Notes under the pieces: model-generated
What the model saw: only the letters and a program-made list of their open reading frames with translations
What the model was told of the DNA's origin: nothing
The model's database searches: none
In this document: positions 12,101 through 25,368 of the stretch, piece after piece
Position numbering within the stretch: the stretch's first letter is position 1
Layout of the letters: each line of letters opens with the position of its first letter
NCBI GenBank assembly: GCA_947623455.1
Contig: OX392529.1
Location: forward strand, 3,844,001-3,908,000
Origin: Mimachlamys varia
Taxonomy: Eukaryota; Mollusca; Bivalvia; Pectinida; Pectinidae
DNA length: 64,000 bases
Direction: 5' to 3'
Translations under genes and position numbers: made by a program

Positions 12101-15100
12101 TTCCAGTCTCCCACACACTAGACAGGTATATGTATGTGTGTCACACAAGGATCATCCAGTGTGGTATAGATAGATGGATTTGTTCCAGTCTCCCACACAC
12201 TAGACAGGTATATGTATGTGTGTCACACGAGGATCATCCAGTGTGGTATAGATAGATGGATTTGTTCCAGTCTCCCACACACTAGACAGGTATATGTATG
12301 TGTCACGCGAGGATCATCCAGTGTGGTATAGAAAGATGGATTTGTCCTAGTCCCCCACACACTAGACTGGTATATGTATGTGTGACGCGAGGATCATCCA
12401 GTGTGGTATAGATAGATGGATTTATCCTAGTCCCCCACACACTAGACAGGTATATGTATGTGTGACGCGAGGATCATCCAGTGTGGTATAGATAGATGGA
12501 TTTGTCCTAGTCCCCCACACACTAGACAGGTATATGTATGTGTGACGCGAGGATCATCCAGTGTGGTATAGATAGATGGATTTGTCCTAGTCCCCCACAC
12601 ACTAGACAGGTATATGTATGTGTGACGCGAGGATCATCCAGTGTGGTATAGATAGATGGATTTATCCTAGTCCCCCACACACTAGACAGGTATATGTATG
12701 TGTGACGCGAGGATCATCCAGTGTGGTATAGATAGATGGATTTATCCTAGTCCCCCACACACTAGACAGGTATATGTATGTGTGTCACACGAGGATCATC
12801 CAGTGTGGTATAGATAGATGGATTTATCCTAGTCCCCCACACACTAGACAGGTATATGTATGTGTCATGGAGGATCATCTAATGTGGTATAGATAGATGG
12901 ATTTGTCCTAGTCCCCCACACACTAGACAGGTATATGTATGTGTGGCACACGAGGATCATCTAATGTGGTATAGATAGATGGATTTATCCTAGTCCCCCA
13001 CACACTAGACAGGTATATGTATGTGTGTCACACGAGGATCATCCAGTGTGGTATAGATAGATGGATTTGTCCTAGTCCCCCACACACTAGACAGGTATAT
13101 GTATGTGTCACACGAGGATCATCCCGTGTGGTATAGATAGATGGATTTGTCCTAGTCCCCCACACACTAGACTGGTATATGTATGTGTGACGCGAGGATC
13201 ATCCCGTGTGGTATAGATAGATGGATTTGTCCTAGTCCCCCACACACTAGACAGGTATATGTATGTGTGTCACACGAGGATCATCCAGTGTGGTATAGAT
13301 AGATGGATTTGTTCCAGTCTCCCAAACACTAGACAGGTATATGTACGTGTGTCAGGAGGATCATCCAGTGTGGTATAGATAGATGGATTTGTCCTAGTCC
13401 CCCACACACTAGACAGGTATATGTATGTGTCACGCGAGGATCATCCAGTGTGGTATAGATAGATGGATTTGTTCCAGTCTCCCAAACACTAGACAGGTAT
13501 ATGTACGTGTGTCAGGAGGATCATCCAGTGTGGTATAGATAGATGGATTTGTCCTAGTCCCCCACACACTAGACAGGTATATGTATGTGTCACGCGAGGA
13601 TCATCCAGTGTAGTATAGATAGATGGATTTGTTCCAGTCTCCCAAACACTAGACAGGTATATGTACGTGTGTCAGGAGGATCATCCAGTGTGGTATAGAT
13701 AGATGGATTTGTTCTAGTCCCCCACACACTAGACAGGTATATGTATGTGTGACGCGAGGATCATCCAGTGTGGTATAGAAAGATGGATTTGTCCTAGTCC
13801 CCCACACACTAGACAGGTATATGTATGTGTGACGCGAGGATCATCCCGTGTGGTATAGATAGATGGATTTGTCCTAGTCCCCCACACACTAGACAGGTAT
13901 ATGTATGTGTGACGCGAGGATCATCCAGTGTGGTATAGAAAGATGGATTTGTCCTAGTCCCCCACACACTAGACAGGTATATGTATGTGTCACGCGAGGA
14001 TCATCCAGTGTGGTATAGAAACATGGATTTGTCCTAGTCCCCCACACACTAGACAGGTATATGTATGTGTGACGCGAGGATCATCCAGTGTGGTATAGAT
14101 AGATGGATTTGTCCTAGTCCCCCACACTCTAGACAGGTATATGTATGTGTGACGTGAGGATCATCCAGTGTGGTATAGATAGATGGATTTGTCCTAGTCC
14201 CCCACACACTAGACAGGTATATGTATGTGTCACACAAGGATCATCCAGTGTGGTATAGAAAGATGGATTTGTCCTAGTCTCCCACACACTAGACAGGTAT
14301 ATGTATGTGTCATGGAGGATCATCCAGTGTGGTATAGAAAGATGGATTTGTCCTAGTCTCCCACACACTAGACAGGTATATGTATGTGTCACACGAGGAT
14401 CATCCAGTGTGGTATAGAAAGATGGATTTGTCCTAGTCTCCCACACACTAGACAGGTATATGTATGTGTGACGCGAGGATCATCCCGTGTGGTATAGATA
14501 GATGGATTTGTCCTAGTCCCCCAAACACTAGACAGGTATATGTATGTGTGACGCGAGGATCATCCCGTGTGGTATAGATAGATGGATTTGTCCTAGTCCC
14601 CCAAACACTAGACAGGTATATGTATGTGTGACGCGAGGATCATCCCGTGTGGTATAGATAGATGGATTTGTCCTAGTCCCCCAAACACTAGACAGGTATA
14701 TGTATGTGTCACACGAGGATCATCCCGTGTGGTATAGATAGATGGATTTGTCCTAGTCTCCCACACACTAGACAGGTATATGTATGTGTCATGGAGGATC
14801 ATCCAGTGTGGTATAGATAGATGGATTTGTCCTAGTCCCCCAAACACTAGACAGGTATATGTATGTGTGACGCGAGGATCATCCAGTGTGGTATAGAAAG
14901 ATGGATTTGTCCTAGTCCCCCACACACTAGACAGGTATATGTATGTGTCATGGAGGATCATCCAGTGTGGTATAGATAGATGGATTTGTCCTAGTCCCCC
15001 ACACACTAGACAGGTATATGTATGTGTCATGGAGGATCATCCAGTGTGGTATAGATAGATGGATTTGTCCTAGTCCCCCACACACTAGACAGGTATATGT

Positions 15101-18100
15101 ATGTGTCATGGAGGATCATCCAGTGTGGTATAGAAAGATGGATTTGTCCTAGTCCCCCACACACTAGACAGGTATATGTATGTGTGACGCGAGGATCATC
15201 CAGTGTGGTATAGAAAGATGGATTTGTTCCAGTCTCCCACACACTAGACAGGTATATGTATGTGTCACACGAGGATCATCTAATGTGGTATAGAAAGATG
15301 GATTTGTCCTAGTCTCCCACACACTAGACAGGTATATGTATGTGTGACGCGAGGATCATCCAGTGTGGTATAGATAGATGGATTTGTCCTAGTCTCCCAC
15401 ACACTAGACAGGTATATGTATGTGTCACACAAGGATCATCCAGTGTGGTATAGATAGATGGATTTGTTCCAGTCTCCCAAACACTAGACAGGTATATGTA
15501 TGTGTCATGGAGGATCATCCCGTGTGGTATAGATAGATGGATTTGTCCTAGTCCCCCACACACTAGACAGGTATATGTATGTGTCATGGAGGATCATCCA
15601 GTGTGGTATAGATAGATGGATTTGTCCTAGTCCCCCACACACTAGACAGGTATATGTATGTGTCATGGAGGATCATCCAGTGTGGTATAGAAAGATGGAT
15701 TTGTCCTAGTCCCCCACACACTAGACAGGTATATGTATGTGTGACGCGAGGATCATCCAGTGTGGTATAGAAAGATGGATTTGTCCTAGTCCCCCACACA
15801 CTAGACAGGTATATGTATGTGTCACACGAGGATCATCCAGTGTGGTATAGAAATATGGATTTGTCCTAGTCCCCCACACACTAGACAGGTATATGTATGT
15901 GTGACGCGAGGATCATCCAGTGTGGTATAGAAAGATGGATTTGTCCTAGTCCCCCACACACTAGACAGGTATATGTATGTGTGACGCGAGGATCATCCAG
16001 TGTGGTATAGAAAGATGGATTTGTCCTAGTCCCCCACACACTAGACAGGTATATGTATATGTGTCATGGAGGATCATCCAGTGTGGTATAGATAGATGGA
16101 TTTGTCCTAGTCCCCCACACACTAGACAGGTATATGTATGTGTCATGGAGGATCATCTAATGTGGTATAGATAGATGGATTTGTCCTAGTCTCCCACACA
16201 CTAGACAGGTATATGTATGTGTCACGCGAGGATCATCCAGTGTGGTATAGAAAGATGGATTTGTTCCAGTCTCCCAAACACTAGACAGGTATATGTATGT
16301 GTCACACGAGGATCATCCAGTGTGGTATAGAAAGATGGATTTGTTCCAGTCTCCCAAACACTAGACAGGTATATGTATGTGTGACGCGAGGATCATCCAG
16401 TGTGGTATAGATAGATGGATTTGTCCTAGTCCCCCACACACTAGACAGGTATATGTATGTGTGACGCGAGGATCATCCAGTGTGGTATAGAAAGATGGAT
16501 TTGTCCTAGTCCCCCACACACTAGACAGGTATATGTATGTGTCATGGAGGATCATCTAATGTGGTATAGATAGATGGATTTGTCCTAGTCTCCCACACAC
16601 TAGACAGGTATATGTATGTGTCACGCGAGGATCATCCAGTGTGGTATAGAAAGATGGATTTGTTCCAGTCTCCCAAACACTAGACAGGTATATGTATGTG
16701 TCACACGAGGATCATCCAGTGTGGTATAGAAAGATGGATTTGTTCCAGTCTCCCAAACACTAGACAGGTATATGTATGTGTGACGCGAGGATCATCCAGT
16801 GTGGTATAGATAGATGGATTTGTCCTAGTCCCCCACACACTAGACAGGTATATGTATGTGTGACGCGAGGATCATCCAGTGTGGTATAGATAGATGGATT
16901 TGTCCTAGTCCCCCACACACTAGACAGGTATATGTATGTGTGACGCGAGGATCATCCAGTGTGGTATAGATAGATGGATTTGTCCTAGTCCCCCACACAC
17001 TAGACAGGTATATGTATGTGTGACGCGAGGATCATCCAGTGTGGTATAGATAGATGGATTTGTCCTAGTCCCCCACACACTAGACAGGTATATGTATGTG
17101 TGTCAAAGGATCATCCAGTGTGGTATAGATAGATGGATTTGTCCTAGTCTCCCACACACTAGACAGTTATATGTATGTGTCACACGAGGATCATCCAGTG
17201 TGGTATAGAAAGATGGATTTGTTCCAGTCTCCCAAACACTTGACAGGTATATGTATGTGTCACGCGAGGATCATCCAATGTGGTATAGAAAGATGGATTT
17301 GTTCCAGTCTCCCAAACACTTGACAGGTATATGTATGTGTCACACGAGGATCATCCAATGTGATATAGATAGATGGATTTGTCCTAGTCCCCCACACACT
17401 AGACATGTATATGTATGTGTGACGCGAGGATCATCTAATGTGGTATAGATAGATGGATTTGTCCTAGTCCCCCACACACTAGACAGGTATATGTATGTGT
17501 CACGCGAGGATCATCCAGTGTGGTATAGATAGATGGATTTGTCCTAGTCCCCCACACACTAGACAGGTATATGTATGTGTCACGCGAGGATCATCCAGTG
17601 TGGTATAGATAGATGGATTTGTCCTAGTCCCCCACACACTAGACAGGTATATGTATGTGTCACGCGAGGATCATCCAGTGTGGTATAGATAGATGGATTT
17701 GTCCTAGTCCCCCACACACTAGACAGGTATATGTATGTGTCACGCGAGGATCATCCAGTGTGGTATAAATAGATGGATTTGTCCTAGTCTCCCACACACT
17801 AGACAGGTATATGTATGTGTCACGCGAGGATCATCCAGTGTGGTATAGATAGATGGATTTGTCCTAGTCTCCCACACACTAGACAGGTATATGTATGTGT
17901 CATGGAGGATCATCCAATGTGGTATAGATAGATGGATTTGTCCTAGTCCCCCACACACTAGACAGGTATATGTATGTGTCACACGAGGATCATCTAATGT
18001 GGTATAGATAGATGGATTTGTCCTAGTCTCCCACACACTAGACAGGTATATGTATGTGTCACACGAGGATCATCCAATGTGGTATAGAAAGATGGATTTG

Positions 18101-21100
18101 TCCTAGTCTCCCAAACACTAGACAGGTATATGTATGTGTGACGCGAGGATCATCCAGTGTGGTATAGATAGATGGATTTGTCCTAGTCCCCCACACACTA
18201 GACTGGTATATGTATGTGTCATGGAGGATCATCCAGTGTGGTATAGATAGATGGATTTGTTCCAGTCTCCCAAACACTAGACAGGTATATGTATGTGTCA
18301 CACGAGGATCATCCAATGTGGTATAGAAAGATGGATTTGTCCTAGTCTCCCAAACACTAGACAGGTATATGTATGTGTGACGCGAGGATCATCCAGTGTG
18401 GTATAGATAGATGGATTTGTCCTAGTCCCCCACACACTAGACTGGTATATGTATGTGTCATGGAGGATCATCCAGTGTGGTATAGATAGATGGATTTGTC
18501 CTAGTCTCCCAAACACTAGACAGGTATATGTATGTGTGACGCGAGGATCATCCAGTGTGGTATAGATAGATGGATTTGTCCTAGTCCCCCACACACTAGA
18601 CTGGTTTATGTATGTGTCATGGAGGATCATCCAGTGTGGTATAGATAGATGGATTTGTCCTAGTCTCCCAAACACTAGACAGGTATATGTATGTGTGTCA
18701 CGGGGATCATCCAGTGTGGTATAGATAGATGGATTTGTCCTAGTCCCCCACACACTAGACAGGTATATGTATGTGTCACGCGAGGATCATCCAGTGTGGT
18801 ATAGAAAGATGGATTTGTCCTAGTCTCCCACACACTAGACAGGTATATGTATGTGTCACACGAGGATCATCCAATGTGATATAGATAGATGGATTTGTCC
18901 TAGTCCCCCACACACTAGACAGGTATATGTATGTGTGTCACACGAGGATCATCTAATGTGGTATAGATAGATGGATTTGTTCTAGTCCCCCACACACTAG
19001 ACAGGTATATGTATGTGTGTCTTGCGAGGATCATCCAATGTGGTATAGATAGATGGATTTGTCCTAGTCCCCCACACACTAGACAGGTATATGTATGTGT
19101 GTCACACGAGGATCATCTAATGTGGTATAGATAGATGGATTTGTCCTAGTCCCCCACACACTAGACAGGTATATGTATGTGTCAAACGAGGATCATCCAA
19201 GGTGATATAGATAGATGGATTTGTCCTAGTCCCCCACACACTAGACAGGTATATGTATATGTCACACGAGGATCATCCAGTGTGGTATAGATAGATGGAT
19301 TTGTCCTAGTCCCCCACACACTAGACAGGTATATGTATGTGTGTCACACGAGGATCATCTAATGTGATATAGATAGATGGATTTGTCCTAGTCCCCCACA
19401 CACTAGACAGGTATATGTATGTGTCACACGAGGATCATCCAGTGTGGTATAGATAGATGGATTTGTCCTAGTCCCCCACACACTAGACAGGTATATGTAT
19501 GTGTGTCACACGAGGATCATCTAATGTGATATAGATAGATGGATTTGTCCTAGTCCCCCACACACTAGACAGGTATATGTATGTGTGTCACACGAGGATC
19601 ATTCAGTGTGGTATAGATAGATGGATTTGTCCTAGTCCCCCACACACTAGACAGGTATATGTATATGTGTCATGGAGGATCATCCAGTGTGGTATAGATA
19701 GATGGATTTGTCCTAGTCCCCCACACACTAGACAGGTATATGTATGTGTGTCACACGAGGATCATCTAATGTGGTATAGATAGATGGATTTGTCCTAGTC
19801 CCCCACACACTAGACTGGTATATGTATGTGTCATGGAGGATCATCCAATGTGGTATAGATAGATGGATTTGTCCTAGTCCCCCACACACTTAACAGGTAT
19901 ATGTATGTGTCATGGAGGATCATCCAAAGTGGTATAGATAGATGGATTTGTCCTAGTCCCCCAAACACTAGACAGGTATATGTATGTGTCACACGAGGAT
20001 CATCTAATGTGATATAGATAGATGGATTTGTCCTAGTCTCCCACACACTAGACTGGTATATGTATGTGTCATGGAGGATCATCTAATGTGGTATAGATAG
20101 ATGGATTTGTCCTAGTCCCCCACACACTAGACAGGTATATGGATGTGTCATGGAGGATCATCTAATGTGGTATAGATAGATGGATTTGTCCTAGTCCCCC
20201 ACACACTAGACTGGTATATGTATGTGTCATGGAGGATCATCTAATGTGGTATAGATAGATGGATTTGTCCTAGTCCCCCACACACTAGACAGGTATATGT
20301 ATGTGTCACGCGAGGATCATCTAATGTGATATAGATAGATGGATTTGTCCTAGTCCCCCACACACTAGACAGGTATATGTATGTGTCATGGAGGATCATC
20401 CAATGTGGTATAGATAGATGGATTTGTCCTAGTCCCCCACACACTAGACAGGTATATGGATGTGTCATGGAGGATCATCCAATGTGGTATAGATAGATGG
20501 ATTTGTCCTAGTCCCCCACACACTAGACAGGTATATGTATGTGTCACACGAGGATCATCTAATGTGATATAGATAGATGGATTTGTCCTAGTCCCCCACA
20601 CACTAGACTGGTATATGTATGTGTCATGGAGGATCATCCAATGTGGTATAGATAGATGGATTTGTTCCAGTCTCCCACACACTAGACAGGTATATGTATG
20701 TGTCACGCGAGGATCAATCAGTGTGGTATAGATAGATGGATTTGTCCTAGTCCCCCACACACTAGACAGGTATGTGTATGTGTCATGGAGGATCATCCAA
20801 TGTGGTATAGATAGATGGATTTGTCCTAGTCCCCCACACACTAGACTGGTATATGTATGTGTCATGGAGGATCATCCAGTGTGGTATAGATAGATGGATT
20901 TGTCCTAGTCCCCCACACACTAGACTGGTATATGTATGTGTCATGGAGGATCATCCAGTGTGGTATAGATAGATGGATTTGTCCTAGTCCCCCACACACT
21001 AGACTGGTATATGTATGTGTCATGGAGGATCATCCAGTGTGGTATAGATAGATGGATTTGTCCTAGTCCCCCACACACTAGACTGGTATATGTATGTGTC

Positions 21101-21800
21101 ATGGAGGATCATCCAGTGTGGTATAGATAGATGGATTTGTCCTAGTCCCCCACACACTAGATAGGTATATGTATGTGTCATGGAGGATCATCCAGTGTGG
21201 TATAGATAGATGGATTTGTCCTAGTCCCCCACACACTAGACAGGTATATGTATGTGTCACGTGAGGATCATCTAATGTGGTATAGATAGATGGATTTGTC
21301 CTAGTCCCCCACACACTAGACAGGTATTGTATGTATGTGTCACGCGAGGATCATCTAATGTGGTATAGATAGATGGATTTGTCCTAGTCCCCCACACACT
21401 AGACTGGTATATGTATGTGTCATGGAGGATCATCCAGTGTGGTATAGATAGATGGATTTGTCCTAGTCTCCCACACACTAGACAGGTATATGTATGTGTC
21501 ATGGAGGATCATCCAGTGTGGTATAGATAGATGGATTTGTCCTAGTCCCCCACACACTAGACAGGTATATGTATGTGTGTCACGCGAGGATCATCCAGTG
21601 TGGTATAGATAGATGGATTTGTCCTAGTCCCCCACACACTAGACAGGTATATGTATGTGTCACACGAGGATCATCCAGTGTGGTATAGATAGATGGATTT
21701 GTCCTAGTCCCCCACACACTAGACTGGTATATGTATGTGTCACACAAGGATCATCCATTGTGGTATAGATAGATGGATTTGTCTGAGTCTCCCCAAATAG
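9190..21800 (+). repeat. 12.6 kb tandem array, 78-82 bp unit, about 157 copies
   Basis: The unit contains gatcatccagtgtggtatag, atagatggatttgtcctagt and cacactagacaggtatatg, ending in a variable hinge (gtcacgcgag, gtgacgcgag, gtcacacgag, gtgtcacacgag or gtcatggag) that sets the unit length. The first copies (about 9200-9290) are degenerate and the last decays at gtctgagtctccccaaatag. Higher-order structure is visible: a dimer with the private variant tatgtacgtgtgtcaggagg recurs near 13340, 13500 and 13660, and a block of about 0.4 kb at 16140-16420 recurs at 16530-16800. The many 60-160 codon - strand open frames here are repeat artefacts. Confidence 0.97.
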
Positions 21801-22330
21801 ACTGATAAACATGTATCTATTGAACTTGATTTGAAGCATGGACAAGAGGAATACTTATTATCTGAATGCTAAATGCTTGATGTATTCCACTGCTAAAGAT
21901 TTATTGAATGTGTGTGCTAAGTGTGAAAGAGTCAGTATGTATTCTGGAGTATGTTTGTGAGGTTTATATGTAACAGGTATGACAATAAAATGTTACCCAA
22001 CTGATGTCAAAGATCTCTCATTTCATTAATTTGCAGAAATGTTTCATTTATGAAAATGTAATGAGTACATCTTAAACAAACTAAGATATATCACAAGTTC
22101 ACAACCAGTGAAATTGAAGACGGAGTGTAACTCAACGATTGTCCTCCACCATGCACGTGGATAAGGTGTATTGAACGAAGAACTATTTTCTTAGTTATTG
22201 CCAATTGTGTACCTAATACATCAGAACATAACTTACACTGACTATTATTGTCAATTATATTTTTTTTGAAAGAGGTATATATGGCGGTTGCAATGTCTAT
22301 TTCCCCAAAGCTGTCTCCGCTAGTGTATGC
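21801..22330. other. Unique spacer with first AATAAA after VARS
   Basis: AT-rich unique sequence. The first AATAAA on the + strand after the VARS stop lies at 21984-21989. No exon is recognisable. The segment 22100-22330 leads into the 66 bp array without any clear signal. Confidence 0.6.
21984..21989 (+). terminator. Candidate polyadenylation signal AATAAA
   Basis: Canonical hexamer in gacaataaaatg, the first one downstream of the VARS stop on this strand. If used, the 3' UTR would be about 12.8 kb and nearly all minisatellite. The ATTAAA overlapping the stop codon is the competing site. Confidence 0.35.
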
Positions 22331-22333
22331 GTC

Positions 22334-25300
22334 CAACCAAGCATATACAGGCGGGATCCCACGCACATGTCTAAGACTAGGTACACAGACTAATTTAACC
22401 AACCAGGCATATACAGGCGGGATCCCACGCACATGTCTAAGACTAGGTACACAGACTAATTTAACCAACCAGGTATATACAGGCGGGATCCCACGCACAT
22501 GTCTTAGAATAGGTACACAGACTAATTTAACCAACCAGGCATATACAGGCGGGATTCCACGCACATGTTTAAGACTAGGTACACAGACTAATTTAACCAA
22601 CCAGGCATATACAGGCGGGATCCCACGCACATGTCTAAGACTAGGTACACAGACTAATTTAACCAACCAGGCATATACAGGCGGGATCCCACGCACATGT
22701 CTAAGACTAGGTACACAGACTAATTTAACCAACCAGGCATATACAGGCGGGATCCCACGCACATGTCTAAGACTAGGTACACAGACTAATTTAACCAACC
22801 AGGCATATACAGGCGGGATCCCACGCACATGTCTAAGACTAGGTACACAGACTAATTTAACCAACCAGGTATATACAGGCGGGATCCCACGCACATGTCT
22901 AAGAATAGGTACACAGACTAATTTAACCAACCAGGTATATACAGGCGGGATCCCACGCACATGTCTTAGAATAGGTACACAGACTAATTTAACCAGCCAA
23001 GCATATACAGGCGGGATACCACGCACATGTCTTAGAATAGGTACACAGACTAATTTAACCAGCCAAGCATATACAGGCGGGATCCCACGCACATGTCTAA
23101 GAATAGGTACACAGACTAATTTAACCAGCCAAGCATATACAGGCGGGATACCACGCACATGTCTTAGAATAGGTACACAGACTAATTTAACCAGCCAAGC
23201 ATATACAGGCGGGATACCACGCACATGTCTTAGAATAGGTACACAGACTAATTTAACCAACCAAGCATATACAGGCGGGATCCCACGCACATGTCTAAGA
23301 CTAGGTACACAGACTAATTTAACCAGCCAAGCATATACAGGCGGGATACCACGCACATGTCTTAGAATAGGTACACAGACTAATTTAACCAGCCAAGCAT
23401 ATACAGGCGGGATACCACGCACATGTCTTAGAATAGGTACACAGACTAATTTAACCAACCAAGCATATACAGGCGGGATCCCACGCACATGTCTAAGACT
23501 AGGTACACAGACTAATTTAACCAACCAAGCATATACAGGCGGGATCCCACGCACATGTCTAAGAATAGGTACACAGACTAATTTAACCAACCACGCATAT
23601 ACAGGCGGGATCCCACACACATGTCTTAGAATAGGTACACAGACTAATTTAACCAACCAAGCATATACAGGCGGGATTCCACGCACATGTTTAAGAATAG
23701 GTACACAGACTAATTTAACCAACCAGGCATATACAGGCGGGATCCCACGCACATGTCTAAGACTAGGTACACAGACTAATTTAACCAACCAGGCATATAC
23801 AGGCGGGATTCCACGCACATGTCTAAGACTAGGTACACAGGCTAATTTAACCAACCAGGCATATACAGGCGGGATCCCACGCACATGTCTAAGACTAGGT
23901 ACACAGACTTATTTAACCAACCAAGCATATACAGGCGGGATTCCATGCACATGTCTAAGACTAGGTACACAGACTAATTTAACCAACCAAGCATATACAG
24001 GCGGGATCCCACGCACATGTCTAAGACTAGGTACACAGACTAATTTAACCAACCAAGCATATACAGGCGGGATACCACGCACATGTCTAAGACTAGGTAC
24101 ACAGACTAATTTAACCAACCAAGCATATACAGGCGGGATCCCACGCACATGTCTAAGAATAGGTACACAGACTAATTTAACCAACCAGGCATATACAGGC
24201 GGGATCCCACGCACATGTCTTAGAATAGGTACACAGACTAATTTAACCAACCAGGCATATACAGGCGGGATTCCACGCACATGTCTAAGACTAGGTACAC
24301 AGACTAATTTAACCAACCAGGCATATACAGGCGGGATCCCACGCACATGTCTAAGACTAGGTACACAGACTAATTTAACCAACCAAGCATATACAGGCGG
24401 GATACCACGCACATGTCTAAGAATAGGTACACAGACTAATTTAACCAACCAGGCATATACAGGCGGGATACCACGCACATGTCTAAGAATAGGTGCACAG
24501 ACTAATTTAACCAACCAGGCATATACAGACGGGATCCCACGCACATGTCTAAGAATAGGTACACAGACTAATTTAACCAACCAGGCATATACAGGCGGGA
24601 TACCACGCACATGTCTAAGAATAGGTACACAGACTAATTTAACCAACCACGCATATACAGGCGGGATCCCACGCACATGTCTAAGAATAGGTACACAGAC
24701 TAATTTAACCAACCAAGCATATACAGGCGGGATCCCACGCACATGTCTTAGAATAGGTACACAGACTAATTTAACCAGCCAAGCATATACAGGCGGGATA
24801 CCACGCACATGTCTTAGAATAGGTACACAGACTAATTTAACCAGCCAAGCATATACAGGCGGGATTCCATGCACATGTGTAAGACTAGGTACACAGACTA
24901 ATTTAACCAACCAAGCATATACAGGCGGGATTCCATGCACATGTCTAAGAATAGGTACACAGACTAATTTAACCAACCAAGCATATACAGGCGGGATACC
25001 ACGCACATGTCTTAGAATAGGTACACAGACTAATTTAACCAGCCAAGCATATACAGGCGGGATACCACGCACATGTCTTAGAATAGGTACACAGACTAAT
25101 TTAACCAGCCAAGCATATACAGGCGGGATACCACGCACATGTCTTAGAATAGGTACACAGACTAATTTAACCAACCAAGCATATACAGGCGGGATACCAC
25201 GCACATGTCTTAGAATAGGTACACAGACTAATTTAACCAACCAAGCATATACAGGCGGGATACCACGCACATGTCTTAGAATAGGTACACAGACTAATTT

Positions 25301-25368
25301 AACCAACCAAGCATATACAGGCGGGATACCACGCACATGTCTTAGAATAGGTACACAGACTAATTTAA
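22334..25368 (+). repeat. Tandem array, 66 bp unit, about 46 copies
   Basis: The unit contains ccaaccaagcatatacaggc, gggatcccacgcacatgtct and aagactaggtacacagacta. Because 66 is divisible by three and no stop occurs in one frame on each strand, both strands stay open: + 22248-25436 (1062 codons, 22-residue repeat beginning NQAYTGGIPRTCLR) and - two frames. The flanks of the + frame (start MSIIFFLKEVYMAVAMS, end LLAIIFIMILDD) show no splice sites or homology I recognise. I treat it as a satellite, with coding potential noted under findings. Confidence 0.96.
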
